Shown here: piece by piece, positions 13,821 through 24,585 of the stretch
Layout: each line of letters begins with the position of its first letter
Position numbering within the stretch: position 1 is the first letter of the stretch
NCBI RefSeq assembly: GCF_024347535.1
Contig: NZ_AP025497.1
Coordinates: 3,110,146 to 3,174,145 of the forward strand
From: Vibrio kanaloae
GTDB taxonomy: Bacteria; Pseudomonadota; Gammaproteobacteria; Enterobacterales; Vibrionaceae
Direction of reading: 5' to 3'
DNA: 64,000 nt
Translations under genes and position numbers: made by a program
Notes under the pieces: model-generated
Database searches by the model: none
What the model saw: the letters and a program-made list of their open reading frames with translations, nothing else
What the model was told of the DNA's origin: nothing

Positions 13821-14390
13821 CTACTGAGATTGAATGTGATGACACTTGCGATCAGCACATTGCTTCTTAGTGCCACTGGCCGTTCTCTTTTCCAGCAACA
13901 GCGGGAACTGGCACTGTTCACAACGACCTATAACAGGTGGCTGATTAACGGCAAACTTACACTTAGGGTAGTTATCGCACGCATAGAAGGTTTTGCCGTA
14001 GCGAGATTTACGCTCAACCAAATGGCCTCGACTACACTCAGGGCAGGCTACAAGTGGCTGCTCTTCAGGTTGTTCTTTTGGTTGGTCCAAAGATTCGATG
14101 TGATTACACGTTGGGTAACTACTACAACCAATGAACATCCCAAAGCGACCTTGCCTTAATACCAATTCGTTTTGGCATTTAGGACACGGCACGCCCAGCT
14201 CTTTCACCACATGACCATCATTTTGATGAAGAGGCTTGATGTAACCACAGCTCGGATACTGCTTACAGCCTAAAAATGGGCCGTGCTTACCATGGCGAAG
14301 CTGAAGCTCCCCACCACACTGTGGACATGGTTCATGCTCTAACGCATGTTCATGTGCTGAAAAAAGCTGATTATCAATCTTACTACTCAT
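13821..14390 (-). CDS. yrdD: Topoisomerase I zinc-finger-like protein YrdD
   Basis: A 189-residue protein built from repeated C4 zinc ribbons like the C-terminal zinc fingers of DNA topoisomerase I, with no topoisomerase catalytic domain. Three full units carry CPQC, CPKC and CPEC knuckles, each followed about 20 residues later by CxxYPxC. A fourth, divergent unit (CEQC, then CADRKC) ends the chain. It probably binds nucleic acid, but the role is not established. Position after smg and dprA matches E. coli yrdD. Confidence 0.88.
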   Translation of the reverse strand: MSSKIDNQLFSAHEHALEHEPCPQCGGELQLRHGKHGPFLGCKQYPSCGYIKPLHQNDGHVVKELGVPCPKCQNELVLRQGRFGMFIGCSSYPTCNHIESLDQPKEQPEEQPLVACPECSRGHLVERKSRYGKTFYACDNYPKCKFAVNQPPVIGRCEQCQFPLLLEKRTASGTKKQCADRKCHHIQSQ

Positions 14391-14402
14391 GACAAGCCTG
14401 TA

Positions 14403-14879
14403 TTAATGCAAGATACCTTGCTCTTTGGTGTACAACAGCTCTTCCATTTGCGTGTAAGCACTTTCATTACCCGGCACATTAAATAGCACCATTAAGATAA
14501 TCCATTTCAGATCATCCAATTCAAATTCGTTGGTCTCAAGCCCCATAACACGATCAATCACCATTTCACGAATTTCTGTCGTGAGCACGTTGATCTGTTC
14601 AAGGAACAGTAAGAAACCTCGACACTCCATATTAATACGTGAAATCTCTCGACTGGTATAAATACGCATCGAGGTATTGGAGCACACACTAATCGCCGCT
14701 TGGTTCTCGGTATCTTGCAATGCCGCAAGATCTTCTAACCAATGGAGGGCCTTATAAATATCATCTTGGCGAAACCCTGCTCGAATAAGCTCATCTTCCA
14801 GCTCATCTTGATCCACCTGCAATTCAGAATCGCTATGGATGTAGGTTTCAAACAAGTACATCAGTATGTCCATCATCAT
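14403..14879 (-). CDS. smg: Smg protein (DUF494)
   Basis: A 158-residue acidic DUF494 protein of unknown function, always found beside dprA in gamma-proteobacteria. There are two or three possible starts because the frame begins ATG ATG ATG; the second would give the usual [10 protein letters not shown]. The start lies three bases after the dprA stop codon, so translation is probably coupled. No membrane segment or signal is seen. Confidence 0.9.
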   Translation of the reverse strand: MMMDILMYLFETYIHSDSELQVDQDELEDELIRAGFRQDDIYKALHWLEDLAALQDTENQAAISVCSNTSMRIYTSREISRINMECRGFLLFLEQINVLTTEIREMVIDRVMGLETNEFELDDLKWIILMVLFNVPGNESAYTQMEELLYTKEQGILH

Positions 14880-14882
14880 AGC

Positions 14883-15995
14883 TTAGCCTCTCCCCTTTCG
14901 AATATAGCCACCGGAAACTGCAACAACATGCCCTGAGAGCTCAAGCTCCAAAAGCTGCATCATGACCTCATGCACAGGTATATGGGTTCTCTGTGCCAAA
15001 ATATCAACGGGTGTCGCTTCTAACCCTACGTTAGCTAACAGCTGTGGAAATGGCAATTGTTCATTTTCATCCTCATTCGGCGTAAGTTCGAATAAGCTGG
15101 GCTGCTGCTCTATAGACCAGTCTAACAGACTCTTTATTTCAATCAGAACATCTTGAGCGCTCTGTACCAAACATGCGCCAGTTTTGATTAAGCTATTGCC
15201 TCCGCGGCTGGTTGGGCTATGAATTGAGCCAGGAAGCGCAAACACTTCTCGGCCTTGCTCCATAGCATAGCGAGCTGTAATCAAAGAACCGCTTTTCTCA
15301 GCAGCCTCAACAACGAGAGTCCCCAAAGACAACCCACTTATAATACGGTTACGCCGAGGGAAATGTTCAGGTCGAGGTTTAGCGCTTGGGCGGAATTCTG
15401 AGATCAGCGCGCCATTCTCACAAATTCTATCCGCTAGATTTCGGTGACGTGCAGGGTAAATGGAGCCCAAGCCTGATCCCAACACAGCAAAAGTTTCCCC
15501 TCCTTTATCTAGAGCACCATCATGAGCATAACCATCAATACCGAGCGCTAAGCCACTGGTGACAATCAAACCGTTTTGAACGAACTCTTTGGCGAAAGAC
15601 TTCGCGGTTTGCAGCCCTTCGATACTGGCATTGCGACTGCCGACCATAGCGATTTGAGGCTCAATCAGTTTTTCAACGTGACCTTTAACGAAAAGCACGC
15701 TTGGCGCAGAGGCGGTCTCATTCAGCAGTTTAGGGTAATGAGGGCAATTTGGGGTAATGATGTGATGATTAGGCTGCCTTGCTTGCCATACTAAGCAAGC
15801 CTCCACTTCTCTTGGGGCTTGCTCTCTTAAATAGGAGGTTTGCTTAGCTGACAACCCAATAGCTTGTAGCTGCTGGCTGGAGTAACCAACAATATTGGAA
15901 GGAGAGTCAATACTCAGCAGGCGAGAAAGGCGCTTGCCTCCCAGTTGCGGAACAAAACTCAGAGTTAGCCAAGCGCTCAGTTGTTGCTCATTCAC
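14883..15995 (-). CDS. dprA: DNA-processing protein DprA (Smf)
   Basis: A 370-residue protein that loads RecA on single-stranded DNA entering during natural transformation. The Rossmann-like core carries MVGSRNAS near residue 115, GLALGIDGYAHDGAL and the later PRRNRIISGLS and EAAEKSGSLITAR motifs. A short C-terminal winged-helix domain follows. Vibrios are naturally competent on chitin, which fits. The start overlaps the end of the LysM gene by 4 bases (ATGA), which suggests translational coupling. Confidence 0.95.
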   Translation of the reverse strand: MNEQQLSAWLTLSFVPQLGGKRLSRLLSIDSPSNIVGYSSQQLQAIGLSAKQTSYLREQAPREVEACLVWQARQPNHHIITPNCPHYPKLLNETASAPSVLFVKGHVEKLIEPQIAMVGSRNASIEGLQTAKSFAKEFVQNGLIVTSGLALGIDGYAHDGALDKGGETFAVLGSGLGSIYPARHRNLADRICENGALISEFRPSAKPRPEHFPRRNRIISGLSLGTLVVEAAEKSGSLITARYAMEQGREVFALPGSIHSPTSRGGNSLIKTGACLVQSAQDVLIEIKSLLDWSIEQQPSLFELTPNEDENEQLPFPQLLANVGLEATPVDILAQRTHIPVHEVMMQLLELELSGHVVAVSGGYIRKGRG

Positions 15996-17098
15996 TCGGC
16001 AATATTAACCTCTTGAGAATAACCCTCTTCAGCCACAGCAAGATCCAAAGGGGATACCGCTAGAATCTCATTGCTAACTGGTTTAGTGCTCTGAGTGATC
16101 AAGGCTAGACTAAAATACTCATAAGGGCGAATGACCATCAAACTACCGAGCGAGGTACTTGGCAACTGCACTTTGTTACTTGCAACAGACTCGTTATAGC
16201 TGTATTCACCTTGCTTACCAAACACCATAGCTCCGCTTTCGCTGAGGGTAAACATAGTTCCCTGACGAAGGTTATCCTTTGAGCCTTTATTAATAACGAC
16301 AACCTGATTCTTAGCGCTGTATTGATTACCCTCTAACGAGCCTAAAATATTGGCAAACTGACCCGCATAACTAGGCGCAGGATAAAACGTAGTTGAAAGC
16401 TTCATTTGATCAACACCAAGCTCAGGCAGAACAAGATCATTAAGCAACACCTCTTGTAGCTGCGTCTCTATCTGCAAGCTACTATATTCAGCATCCACCT
16501 CTTTCAAACGCGCCGTGGCGACCAAACGCAAAGAGGTCATACTCGCTTGAGGTTTTTGTCGTTGGTACGTTTCGACAGAACGGTAGATACCCCATTTTTG
16601 ATGTTGCTGGTTCCCCGAGATGAACAACCTATCTTCGCCAGACAGGAATCGCTTGCCATCACTGGTCCCTAGAACTCGTTGAGCCGATTCGATATCTTGC
16701 TGATCTACCAAGCGATCAGACTGTAAATACGGCAGAACCAGTCCCTCATTGACGGTAGGCACCGCTTTCTTCTCAGAGACGCGAATCTTAGGACTCAACT
16801 TGATAACAGGTTTAAGACTCAATACCGGTTCACCATTAATCCAAACCAAAGACAATTTATCTCCTGGATAAATAAGGTGAGGGTTTTCTATTTCAGGGTT
16901 TACCTGCCATAGCCTTGGCCACAACCAAGGGCTATCGAGATACATCGCGGAGATATCCCATAAGGTATCCCCCTTAACCACCACATACGCCTCGGGTGCG
17001 CCTTGTTTAATGGTTAAAGGTTGCTCACTATTTTCAGCCGTAGCGGCGAACGAAAACGAAGCACAAATAAGAGAAAAAGTGGGTAAAAAATGACGCAT
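15992..17098 (-). CDS. Exported LysM-domain protein
   Basis: A 368-residue protein with a signal peptide (residues 1 to about 21, ending FAATA). One LysM peptidoglycan-binding domain follows at about residues 36-85 (VVVKGDTLWDISAMY through IYPGDKLSLVW). The rest, about 280 residues, has no domain I recognise. It is probably periplasmic and bound to peptidoglycan. It is the first gene of a LysM-dprA-smg-yrdD unit and divergent from def. Its specific function is unknown. Confidence 0.85.
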   Translation of the reverse strand: MRHFLPTFSLICASFSFAATAENSEQPLTIKQGAPEAYVVVKGDTLWDISAMYLDSPWLWPRLWQVNPEIENPHLIYPGDKLSLVWINGEPVLSLKPVIKLSPKIRVSEKKAVPTVNEGLVLPYLQSDRLVDQQDIESAQRVLGTSDGKRFLSGEDRLFISGNQQHQKWGIYRSVETYQRQKPQASMTSLRLVATARLKEVDAEYSSLQIETQLQEVLLNDLVLPELGVDQMKLSTTFYPAPSYAGQFANILGSLEGNQYSAKNQVVVINKGSKDNLRQGTMFTLSESGAMVFGKQGEYSYNESVASNKVQLPSTSLGSLMVIRPYEYFSLALITQSTKPVSNEILAVSPLDLAVAEEGYSQEVNIAE

Positions 17099-17238
17099 GA
17101 CCTAGGTTCCTCGGTCTCAATATATGACATCTGACTAGAGAATTACCTTCAGGATGCTGTCATTTGGCCTCTAAAATGTCTAGAATTGAGCCAACAAGGT
17201 TTAAGCTGTTTCGGCACAGTTCAATATTTCGAGTGTAT

Positions 17239-17751
17239 ATGTCTGTATTACAAGTATTAACATTACCAGATGATCGTCTACGTACCGTGGCGAAACCGGT
17301 AAAAGAAGTTACCCCAGAGATTCAAAAGTTCGTTGATGACATGATTGAAACCATGTACGACGAAGAAGGTATCGGCCTTGCTGCAACGCAAGTAGATTTC
17401 CACCAGCGCATCGTTGTTATCGATATTTCAGAAACACGTGACGAGCCTATGGTTCTGATCAACCCTGAAATTACCGACAAACGTGGCGAAGACGGCATCG
17501 AAGAAGGCTGCCTATCTGTACCTGGCGCTCGAGCTCTAGTACCTCGCGCAGCAGAAGTAACAGTTAAAGCATTAGACCGTGAAGGCAATGAATTCACATT
17601 CGACGCTGACGACCTTCTGGCTATTTGTGTTCAACACGAGCTTGACCACCTAGAAGGCAAGTTGTTTGTTGATTACCTATCGCCACTAAAGCGTAAACGT
17701 ATCCAAGATAAGCTAGCGAAAATTAAGCGTTTCAACGAGAAACAAGGTTAA
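17239..17751 (+). CDS. def: Peptide deformylase Def
   Basis: A 170-residue metalloenzyme that removes the formyl group from nascent proteins. The three motifs are present: GIGLAATQ (near residue 45), EEGCLSVPG (near residue 90) and [12 protein letters not shown], giving Cys and two His metal ligands. A longer frame starts at 17164, but the start at 17239 ([16 protein letters not shown]) gives the standard N-terminus and the E. coli length of 169. fmt follows 37 bases later, the usual def-fmt pairing. Confidence 0.97.
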   Translation: MSVLQVLTLPDDRLRTVAKPVKEVTPEIQKFVDDMIETMYDEEGIGLAATQVDFHQRIVVIDISETRDEPMVLINPEITDKRGEDGIEEGCLSVPGARALVPRAAEVTVKALDREGNEFTFDADDLLAICVQHELDHLEGKLFVDYLSPLKRKRIQDKLAKIKRFNEKQG

Positions 17752-17788
17752 TAACCGCTGCTATTACTAAATTAGAAGGAAGCCTACC

Positions 17789-18736
17789 TTGCGTCAGTCT
17801 TTAAGAATTGTCTTTGCAGGTACTCCGGATTTCGCCGCCCGTCACTTGGCGGCGTTGTTGTCTTCGGAGCATGAAGTTGTTGCTGTTTACACACAGCCAG
17901 ATCGCCCAGCAGGCCGCGGTAAAAAACTCACTGCGAGCCCAGTAAAAAACATCGCACTTGAAAATAACATTCCGGTTTACCAACCAGAAAACTTCAAGTC
18001 AGATGAGGCTAAGCAAGAGCTAGCTGAATTGAACGCTGACATCATGGTTGTTGTCGCTTACGGCTTATTGCTTCCGCAGGTTGTATTAGATACGCCTCGC
18101 TTAGGTTGTATCAACGTACATGGCTCTATCCTACCGCGCTGGCGTGGTGCTGCTCCGATTCAACGCTCTATCTGGGCGGGTGATAAAGAGACAGGCGTAA
18201 CGATCATGCAGATGGATATCGGCCTAGATACTGGCGACATGCTAAGTATAGCGACGCTGCCTATCGAAGCGACAGATACCAGCGCATCAATGTACGAGAA
18301 GTTAGCGGGTCTTGGCCCTGACGCTCTTGTTGAGTGTTTAGCTGACATCGCTTCTAGCAAAGCGGTTGCAGAGAAGCAAGACGATGAGCTTGCTAACTAC
18401 GCGAAGAAGCTAAGCAAAGAAGAAGCTCGTATCAACTGGAGTGATGAAGCTGCGCATATTGAGCGCTGCGTTCGTGCCTTCAACCCATGGCCAATGAGCC
18501 ACTTTGAAGCTGCTGAGAACAGCATTAAAGTATGGCAAAGCCGTGTGGCAGAGCAAACTTCTGATAAGCCTGCAGGTACCATTCTGCAAGCGGATAAAAC
18601 TGGTATCTATGTAGCGACAGGGCAAGGCGTACTTGTTCTTGAACAACTGCAAGTTCCAGGTAAAAAAGCCATGTCAGTTCAAGACATATTGAACTCACGT
18701 GCAAGCTGGTTTGAAGTTGGTACTCAACTTTCTTAA
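17789..18736 (+). CDS. fmt: Methionyl-tRNA formyltransferase Fmt
   Basis: A 315-residue enzyme that formylates initiator Met-tRNA using 10-formyl-THF. The N-terminal formyltransferase domain has [16 protein letters not shown] at the start, [16 protein letters not shown] near residue 108 and the catalytic D in [10 protein letters not shown]-terminal OB-like tRNA-binding domain follows. The start is a TTG, preceded by AGAAGGA nine bases upstream; no ATG would preserve the family N-terminus. Confidence 0.96.
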   Translation: MRQSLRIVFAGTPDFAARHLAALLSSEHEVVAVYTQPDRPAGRGKKLTASPVKNIALENNIPVYQPENFKSDEAKQELAELNADIMVVVAYGLLLPQVVLDTPRLGCINVHGSILPRWRGAAPIQRSIWAGDKETGVTIMQMDIGLDTGDMLSIATLPIEATDTSASMYEKLAGLGPDALVECLADIASSKAVAEKQDDELANYAKKLSKEEARINWSDEAAHIERCVRAFNPWPMSHFEAAENSIKVWQSRVAEQTSDKPAGTILQADKTGIYVATGQGVLVLEQLQVPGKKAMSVQDILNSRASWFEVGTQLS

Positions 18737-18807
18737 CCGCTTTAAAGCTACTCAATATGCACTTAAAAATGTGTAGCTTGTAAAAACACAGTTTAGAAAA
18801 CCTTTAC

Positions 18808-18825
18808 GAGGGCAGAGATGCCCTC
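18808..18825 (+). other. Hairpin directly before the upstream rsmB ATG
   Basis: GAGGGCA-gaga-TGCCCTC is a 7-bp stem ending at the base before the ATG at 18826. It buries the only Shine-Dalgarno-like GAGG nearby. There is no T-run, so it is not a terminator of fmt. It argues for a downstream start or for structured initiation. Confidence 0.6.
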
Positions 18826-18855
18826 ATGTATTCAAATAAATATTCGGTACCCCTC

Positions 18856-20136
18856 ATGAATGTTCGCGCTGCTGCTGCAAATGTCCTATTCCAAGTTGTC
18901 GATAAAGGCCACTCTCTTTCACACGCTCTCCCTGCGGCTCAAAAAACGATCCGTCCGCGAGACCATGCTCTACTGCAAGAGATTTGCTACGGCGCACTTC
19001 GTTACCTGCCTCGCTTAGAGTCAATCGCTAACGAACTGATGGAAAACTCGCTTAAAGGTAAAAAGCGCGTCTTCCATCACCTGATCTTAGTAGGCATTTA
19101 TCAGTTGAGCTTTATGCGAATTCCTTCGCATGCCGCCGTTGCTGAAACAGTTGAAGCAACCAAAACACTACGCGGCCCAAGCCTCAGTGGTTTGATCAAT
19201 GCCGTACTTCGCAGCTATCTGCGCGATCAAGAAGAACTAGACGAGAAAGCCGTTAGCCACAATGCGGGCAAATACAGCCATCCAAGCTGGATCCTAAAAA
19301 TGCTTCAAGAAAGCTACCCAGATCAGTGGGAGCAATTAGTTGAAGCAAACAACAGCAAGGCACCAATGTGGCTGCGCGTAAACCGCCAACACCACACTCG
19401 TGACGAGTATGTTGAACTGCTTAAAAACGAAAACATTGAATACACACTGCACCCTGAAGCGGCTGATGCCATAAAATTAGCGTCACCTTGTGATGTTACT
19501 TTGCTTCCTGGTTTCGACCGAGGCTGGGTATCAGTGCAAGACGCTGCCGCTCAGCTTTCTGTTGATTACCTAACACCAAAAGATGGTGAGCTAATCCTTG
19601 ATTGCTGTGCTGCTCCTGGCGGTAAAACTGCACACATTCTTGAACATACTCAAGACACTGAAGTGGTTGCGATTGACAGTGATATTAAACGCCTAGACCG
19701 TGTTTACGATAACCTTGAACGCCTACAACTGCGTGCCGACGTGATCTGTGGTGATGCTCGCTATCCTGAAGAGTGGTGGACAGGCAGCCAGTTCGACCGC
19801 ATCCTACTTGATGCTCCATGTTCAGCGACGGGGGTAATTCGCCGTCATCCTGACATCAAGTGGCTACGTCGTGCCTCTGATATTGATGCGCTAGCGGAAC
19901 TGCAAAGTGAGATTTTGGATGCAATGTGGCGCCAGCTCAAAGAAGGCGGCACCATGGTTTATGCGACATGTTCTATCACGCCGCAAGAAAACGTGCTGCA
20001 AGTGAAAGCATTCTTAGAGCGTACCGAGAACGCAACGCTGGTTGGCTCTGATATCGAAAACCCGGGTCGTCAAATACTGCCTGGAGAAGAAGATATGGAT
20101 GGCTTCTACTATGCAGTTCTAGTAAAACAGGCATAA
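18856..20136 (+). CDS. rsmB: 16S rRNA m5C967 methyltransferase RsmB
   Basis: A 426-residue SAM-dependent enzyme that methylates C967 of 16S rRNA. An N-terminal NusB-like RNA-binding domain covers about residues 1-140. The catalytic domain has the SAM loop [15 protein letters not shown], the [15 protein letters not shown] motif (first Cys) and TCSITPQEN (catalytic Cys). The frame is open to an ATG at 18826; I chose 18856 ([11 protein letters not shown]) to match the family. Neither start has a good ribosome site. It belongs to the def-fmt-rsmB-trkA series conserved in E. coli. Confidence 0.93.
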   Translation: MNVRAAAANVLFQVVDKGHSLSHALPAAQKTIRPRDHALLQEICYGALRYLPRLESIANELMENSLKGKKRVFHHLILVGIYQLSFMRIPSHAAVAETVEATKTLRGPSLSGLINAVLRSYLRDQEELDEKAVSHNAGKYSHPSWILKMLQESYPDQWEQLVEANNSKAPMWLRVNRQHHTRDEYVELLKNENIEYTLHPEAADAIKLASPCDVTLLPGFDRGWVSVQDAAAQLSVDYLTPKDGELILDCCAAPGGKTAHILEHTQDTEVVAIDSDIKRLDRVYDNLERLQLRADVICGDARYPEEWWTGSQFDRILLDAPCSATGVIRRHPDIKWLRRASDIDALAELQSEILDAMWRQLKEGGTMVYATCSITPQENVLQVKAFLERTENATLVGSDIENPGRQILPGEEDMDGFYYAVLVKQA

Positions 20137-20141
20137 CACTA

Positions 20142-20181
20142 ACAGCGGCTAAGAATTGGATTCTTAGCCGCTGTTTCTTTC
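20142..20181 (+). terminator. Terminator after rsmB
   Basis: A 15-bp perfect stem (20142-20156 with 20160-20174, starting ACAGCGGC) closes a 3-base loop and is followed by a T/C-rich tail TTCTTTCT. It separates rsmB from trkA. Confidence 0.8.
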
Positions 20182-20244
20182 TAGTGCATTATCGAAGCAA
20201 AATGAGATCATTAGAATTACAACGGCAAAAATAAGAGAAAGGCT

Positions 20245-21621
20245 ATGAAGATCATTATCCTAGGTGCTGGACAAGTTGGCGGTACCCTTGCTGAAAACCT
20301 AGTTGGCGAAAACAACGACATCACCATTGTCGATCGTAACGCTAACCGACTACGTGAACTTCAGGATAAATACGACCTTCGGGTTGTAAACGGTTATGCC
20401 AGCCACCCAAGAACATTACGTGAAGCGGGTGCGCAAGATGCCGACATGTTGGTTGCGGTAACCAACATGGATGAAACCAACATGGCGGCATGTCAGGTTG
20501 CCTTCTCTCTGTTCAACACGCCAAATCGTATTGCCCGTATCCGCTCTCCTCAATACCTAGAAGAGAAAGAAGCGCTATTCAAATCAGGGGCTATCCCAGT
20601 CGATCACCTGATTGCCCCCGAAGAGCTAGTGACCAGCTACATCGAGCGCCTAATTCAATACCCAGGTGCACTGCAGGTTGTGAGCTTTGCTGAACAGAAA
20701 GTTAGCCTAGTAGCAGTAAAAGCTTACTACGGTGGCCCACTGGTCGGTAATGCACTTTCTGCTTTGCGTGAACACATGCCGCACATCGATACTCGTGTTG
20801 CCGCTATTTTCCGACAAGGTCGCCCTATTCGTCCACAAGGCACCACCATCATCGAAGCCGATGATGAGGTTTTCTTCGTCGCGGCAAGTAATCATATTCG
20901 CTCAGTAATGAGTGAACTACAGCGCCTAGAAAAGCCTTACCGCCGCATCATGATTGTCGGTGGTGGTAACATTGGCGCAAGTTTGGCAAAACGCCTTGAG
21001 CAAAGCTACAGCATCAAGCTGATAGAACGCAGTCCCACACGAGCGGAGAAGCTATCTGAAGAGTTAGAAAACACCATTGTATTCTGTGGCGATGCAGCAG
21101 ACCAAGAGCTGCTAACAGAAGAGAACATCGATCAGGTGGACGTGTTCATTGCCCTAACCAATGAAGATGAAACCAACATCATGTCAGCAATGCTGGCTAA
21201 GCGAATGGGTGCCAAGAAAGTAATGGTACTGATTCAGCGTGGTGCTTACGTAGACCTTGTTCAGGGTGGTGTGATTGATATTGCTATCTCTCCACAACAA
21301 GCGACCATTTCTGCGCTGCTTACTCACGTTCGTCGTGCTGATATTGTCAACGTATCCTCTCTACGTCGCGGCGCTGCTGAAGCGATCGAAGCCATTGCTC
21401 ACGGCGACGAAACCACATCTAAAGTGGTTGGCCGAGCGATTGGCGACATTAAACTACCACCGGGCACCACTATTGGTGCGATTGTTCGCGGAGAAGAAGT
21501 ACTTATCGCGCACGATAGAACCGTAATCGAACAGGATGACCACGTAGTGATGTTCCTAGTGGACAAGAAATACGTACCAGATGTTGAGTCTCTATTCCAA
21601 CCGAGCCCGTTCTTCTTATAG
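20245..21621 (+). CDS. trkA: Trk potassium uptake system NAD-binding protein TrkA
   Basis: A 458-residue peripheral membrane protein that gates TrkH/TrkG potassium channels. It has two tandem RCK modules, each a Rossmann NAD-binding domain plus a TrkA_C domain. The loops are [13 protein letters not shown] at residue 7 and [13 protein letters not shown] near residue 238. Length equals E. coli TrkA (458). It is followed 80 bases later by its channel partner trkH. Confidence 0.97.
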   Translation: MKIIILGAGQVGGTLAENLVGENNDITIVDRNANRLRELQDKYDLRVVNGYASHPRTLREAGAQDADMLVAVTNMDETNMAACQVAFSLFNTPNRIARIRSPQYLEEKEALFKSGAIPVDHLIAPEELVTSYIERLIQYPGALQVVSFAEQKVSLVAVKAYYGGPLVGNALSALREHMPHIDTRVAAIFRQGRPIRPQGTTIIEADDEVFFVAASNHIRSVMSELQRLEKPYRRIMIVGGGNIGASLAKRLEQSYSIKLIERSPTRAEKLSEELENTIVFCGDAADQELLTEENIDQVDVFIALTNEDETNIMSAMLAKRMGAKKVMVLIQRGAYVDLVQGGVIDIAISPQQATISALLTHVRRADIVNVSSLRRGAAEAIEAIAHGDETTSKVVGRAIGDIKLPPGTTIGAIVRGEEVLIAHDRTVIEQDDHVVMFLVDKKYVPDVESLFQPSPFFL

Positions 21622-21701
21622 CCTTGTTCTCGTAAGCTTGTTCTCGCAACTTTCTTCTTGTGAGAACGACGCTCCGGCTCAAAGCGATGGTCTATTAAGC
21701 T

Positions 21702-23147
21702 ATGGTCAACTTTCGTCCGATATTATTAGTGATAGGGTTAGTGTTATCAAAACTCGCCCTTTTCATGTACATCCCTACATTGGTTGCCTTTTTCACAGGC
21801 ACCGGTGGCTTCCTCGAGTTTGGTCAGTCGGTAGTGATCACGCACATAGTCGCGTTCATCTGCTTGAGTTTGGGCCGTTCAGCTAAGTTCCGACTTGGGG
21901 TGCGGGACATGTTCCTGATCACCTCTCTGGTATGGACGATAGCCAGTGCCTTTGCTGCACTGCCGTTTGTCTTCATCAACCACATCAGCTTCACTGACGC
22001 CTACTTCGAAACCATGTCGGGTATCACCACGACAGGCTCAACCGTATTAAGCGGCTTAGACAGCATGGCACCAAGCATTCTGTTGTGGCGTTCTATACTG
22101 CAATGGTTAGGTGGTATCGGCTTCATCGTTATGGCGGTAGCGGTTCTACCAATGCTCAACGTCGGTGGTATGCGCCTGTTCCAAACCGAATCATCCGATT
22201 GGTCAGATAAAAGTAGCCCACGAGCAAAAACGGTCGCGAAGAACATCGTGGCGGTTTATCTGGTACTGACAGGCTTGTGCTTAGTGAGTTACTTGTTTGC
22301 TGGCATGAGCGTCTTTGATGCCATCAATCACGCATTCACAACACTCTCGACTGGCGGTTACTCGACTTCCGATGGCTCAATGAACCACTTCTCTAACAGC
22401 GCCCATTGGGTAGGAACGGCGTTCATGTTTCTTGGTGGTCTGCCTTTCCTACTCTTTGTCAGTGCGCTGCGCAGTAGAAAACTCGCACCGATCTATAAAG
22501 ATGCTCAAGTAAGAGGTTTCGCTTACCTATTCTTGGTTGCCAGTGCCGTGATCTCCACATGGTTGGTCATGAGAGATGGCTACACGGTATTGGATGCAAT
22601 GCGTGTCTCAATGTTCAATATTGTATCAGTCGTCACCACAACCGGTTTTGGCTTAGAAGACTTCACTGCTTGGGGAGCACTGCCAACCACACTGTTTGCC
22701 TTCCTAATGATGGCGGGAGCCTGCTCGGGATCGACCTCAGGTGGTATTAAAATCTTCCGCTTCCAGATCGCGATGACTATGCTTCACAAACAAATGATGA
22801 AGCTGATCCACCCATCGGGGGTATTTGTTCAACGCTACAACCAACGCCCCGTAAATGACGACATTGTGCGTTCACTCGTGGCATTTGGTTTGATGTTCTT
22901 TATTACGATTATCTTAATTGCAGGCGGCTTGAGCGCCATGGGGCTTGATCCTGTGACCAGTATATCTGGCGCTATCACAGCCGTTGCCAACGTTGGTCCA
23001 GGCATGGGCAGCGTGATCGGTCCAACCGGGAACTTTGCTCCACTGCCCGACGCCGCTAAATGGTTGCTAAGCTTAGGAATGCTGATGGGGCGACTTGAGA
23101 TATTGACGCTCATTGTTCTATTTTTCCCAGCCTTTTGGCGACGTTAA
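21702..23147 (+). CDS. trkH: Trk potassium transporter TrkH
   Basis: A 481-residue inner-membrane K+ channel subunit of the Trk/Ktr/HKT superfamily. It has about ten to twelve hydrophobic segments and the four-repeat layout with pore loops such as SGITTTGSTVL, TTLSTGGYSTSD, VVTTTGFGLED and VANVGPGMG. Each carries the filter glycine. It pairs with trkA upstream and probably shares its transcript. In E. coli trkH lies elsewhere, so the pairing is tighter here. Confidence 0.96.
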   Translation: MVNFRPILLVIGLVLSKLALFMYIPTLVAFFTGTGGFLEFGQSVVITHIVAFICLSLGRSAKFRLGVRDMFLITSLVWTIASAFAALPFVFINHISFTDAYFETMSGITTTGSTVLSGLDSMAPSILLWRSILQWLGGIGFIVMAVAVLPMLNVGGMRLFQTESSDWSDKSSPRAKTVAKNIVAVYLVLTGLCLVSYLFAGMSVFDAINHAFTTLSTGGYSTSDGSMNHFSNSAHWVGTAFMFLGGLPFLLFVSALRSRKLAPIYKDAQVRGFAYLFLVASAVISTWLVMRDGYTVLDAMRVSMFNIVSVVTTTGFGLEDFTAWGALPTTLFAFLMMAGACSGSTSGGIKIFRFQIAMTMLHKQMMKLIHPSGVFVQRYNQRPVNDDIVRSLVAFGLMFFITIILIAGGLSAMGLDPVTSISGAITAVANVGPGMGSVIGPTGNFAPLPDAAKWLLSLGMLMGRLEILTLIVLFFPAFWRR

Positions 23148-23173
23148 CCAAGCACAAAATCAAGGAAACACAG

Positions 23174-23779
23174 ATGAAATCATACGCACTTCTCGCTGGC
23201 GCATTGCTCGCAAACTCAGTATTCGTAAGTTCTGCCTTTGCTGAGCAAATGGTCACATTGCCTGATGGCAAACAAGTGTTACTCAAAGATGATTTTACTT
23301 GGCAATACGTGGCACCGAAGCAAACGGAAGCAGCAGCGACAACATCAGAGATCGCAGTGCCTGTTTCAGCAGCGCCTATTGCAGCAGCCCCTGTCGTAGC
23401 CGTACCTGTTGCAACGAACACGCGTGGCACTACGATTGTGGTTAATAGTAAGAAGCCAAGCTTACAGCTCTCTCAATCAGGAGTGGATGTTGTACTGGGT
23501 GCCAGTCGCTATGAAGATGGTGAGCTTATCATTCCGACAGCCATCACTAACCAAGGCACTCAAGCGGTCATTTTGGTATCACTTAACATCAGCGTGTTTA
23601 CTGCACAAGGTGAGTTGTTGGCAGAAGAAGAGGTTGCTGTGTGGAAATCAATCAAACGAATGGCCGACACATACCTGCGACCAAAGACGGGGGAAGAAGG
23701 TGAGCTAATCAAGCTCGACCTAGAACAACACCCTGAATATCAGATCAAAGCTGAGATTACCGAGGTACTGGCTCGCTAA
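23174..23779 (+). CDS. Exported DUF3157-family protein
   Basis: A 201-residue protein with a signal peptide (about 23 residues, ending SSAFA). An Ala/Val-rich linker at about residues 55-85 separates a short N-terminal part ([20 protein letters not shown]) from a C-terminal beta-rich domain. I recognise it as DUF3157 and no function is known. The start at 23174 follows AAGGAAA; a longer frame from 23135 overlaps the end of trkH and would hide the signal peptide. Its stop overlaps that of the opposing hlyIII gene by 4 bases. Confidence 0.8.
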   Translation: MKSYALLAGALLANSVFVSSAFAEQMVTLPDGKQVLLKDDFTWQYVAPKQTEAAATTSEIAVPVSAAPIAAAPVVAVPVATNTRGTTIVVNSKKPSLQLSQSGVDVVLGASRYEDGELIIPTAITNQGTQAVILVSLNISVFTAQGELLAEEEVAVWKSIKRMADTYLRPKTGEEGELIKLDLEQHPEYQIKAEITEVLAR

Positions 23780-24429
23780 ACCGGAGTCACATACAGATAG
23801 ATAGCGAAGAAATGGCAAGCGCAGCCCGCCAAAACAAACAAGTGCCAGATGGCGTGGTTGTAAGGGATGCGTTTGGCCACATAGAAAATAACACCCAACG
23901 AGTAGATCACGCCGCCGAGCGCCAATAACACCAAACCACCCATCTCGATATTCATCGCCAGTTGATACACCACAATCAACGACAACCAACCCATCGCTAA
24001 GTAAATGAACAGCGATAGACGCTTAAATCGGTAGACGAAAGCAATCTTCATGATGATACCCACCAGCGCAATTCCCCAGATAACCGCCATCAAGCCCATC
24101 GCTAATGGGGTTCTTAAGCCAACCAATAAAAACGGGGTGTAACTACCTGCGATGAGTAAGTAAATTGCACAGTGATCGAGGGTTTTTAATAAACGCTTGG
24201 TTTTTTCTGTGGTGATCGAGTGATAAAGCGTGGAAGCAAGAAATAGCAGGATAATGCTGCTGCCATAGATTGCCATACTGGCAACCGTCAACATGTCGGC
24301 TTGGTAATCAAACGCACGAATCAGGAGCAAGATCAGACCAACCACGCCAAGCACAACCCCCAGACCATGAGTTATTGCATTGGCACGTTCTTCGATGTCA
24401 CAGTATTCGCTCACCGATGATGCAGACAT
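23776..24429 (-). CDS. HlyIII / PAQR-family membrane protein
   Basis: A 217-residue protein with seven predicted membrane segments, of the hemolysin III (PAQR, TrhA) family. The family's metal-site residues are visible: an early [10 protein letters not shown] helix, [21 protein letters not shown], and [14 protein letters not shown] near the C-terminus. Despite the name, these proteins are not proven haemolysins; E. coli TrhA affects membrane fluidity. It is a single gene with no operon partner on its strand. Confidence 0.88.
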   Translation of the reverse strand: MSASSVSEYCDIEERANAITHGLGVVLGVVGLILLLIRAFDYQADMLTVASMAIYGSSIILLFLASTLYHSITTEKTKRLLKTLDHCAIYLLIAGSYTPFLLVGLRTPLAMGLMAVIWGIALVGIIMKIAFVYRFKRLSLFIYLAMGWLSLIVVYQLAMNIEMGGLVLLALGGVIYSLGVIFYVAKRIPYNHAIWHLFVLAGCACHFFAIYLYVTPV

Positions 24430-24585
24430 GACTATCCTACTAGAGTAAATGTTCGATTTGCCTAGTATTGCACATTAAGCTTACACGTGTAAGCTTAAAT
24501 TTTTATGACATCTTTTATGACATTAATAACGCCTAAACTGTGTGATGAGGGTTGGCTCTCTATAGCTAAAGAACCAAAGAGCTGA

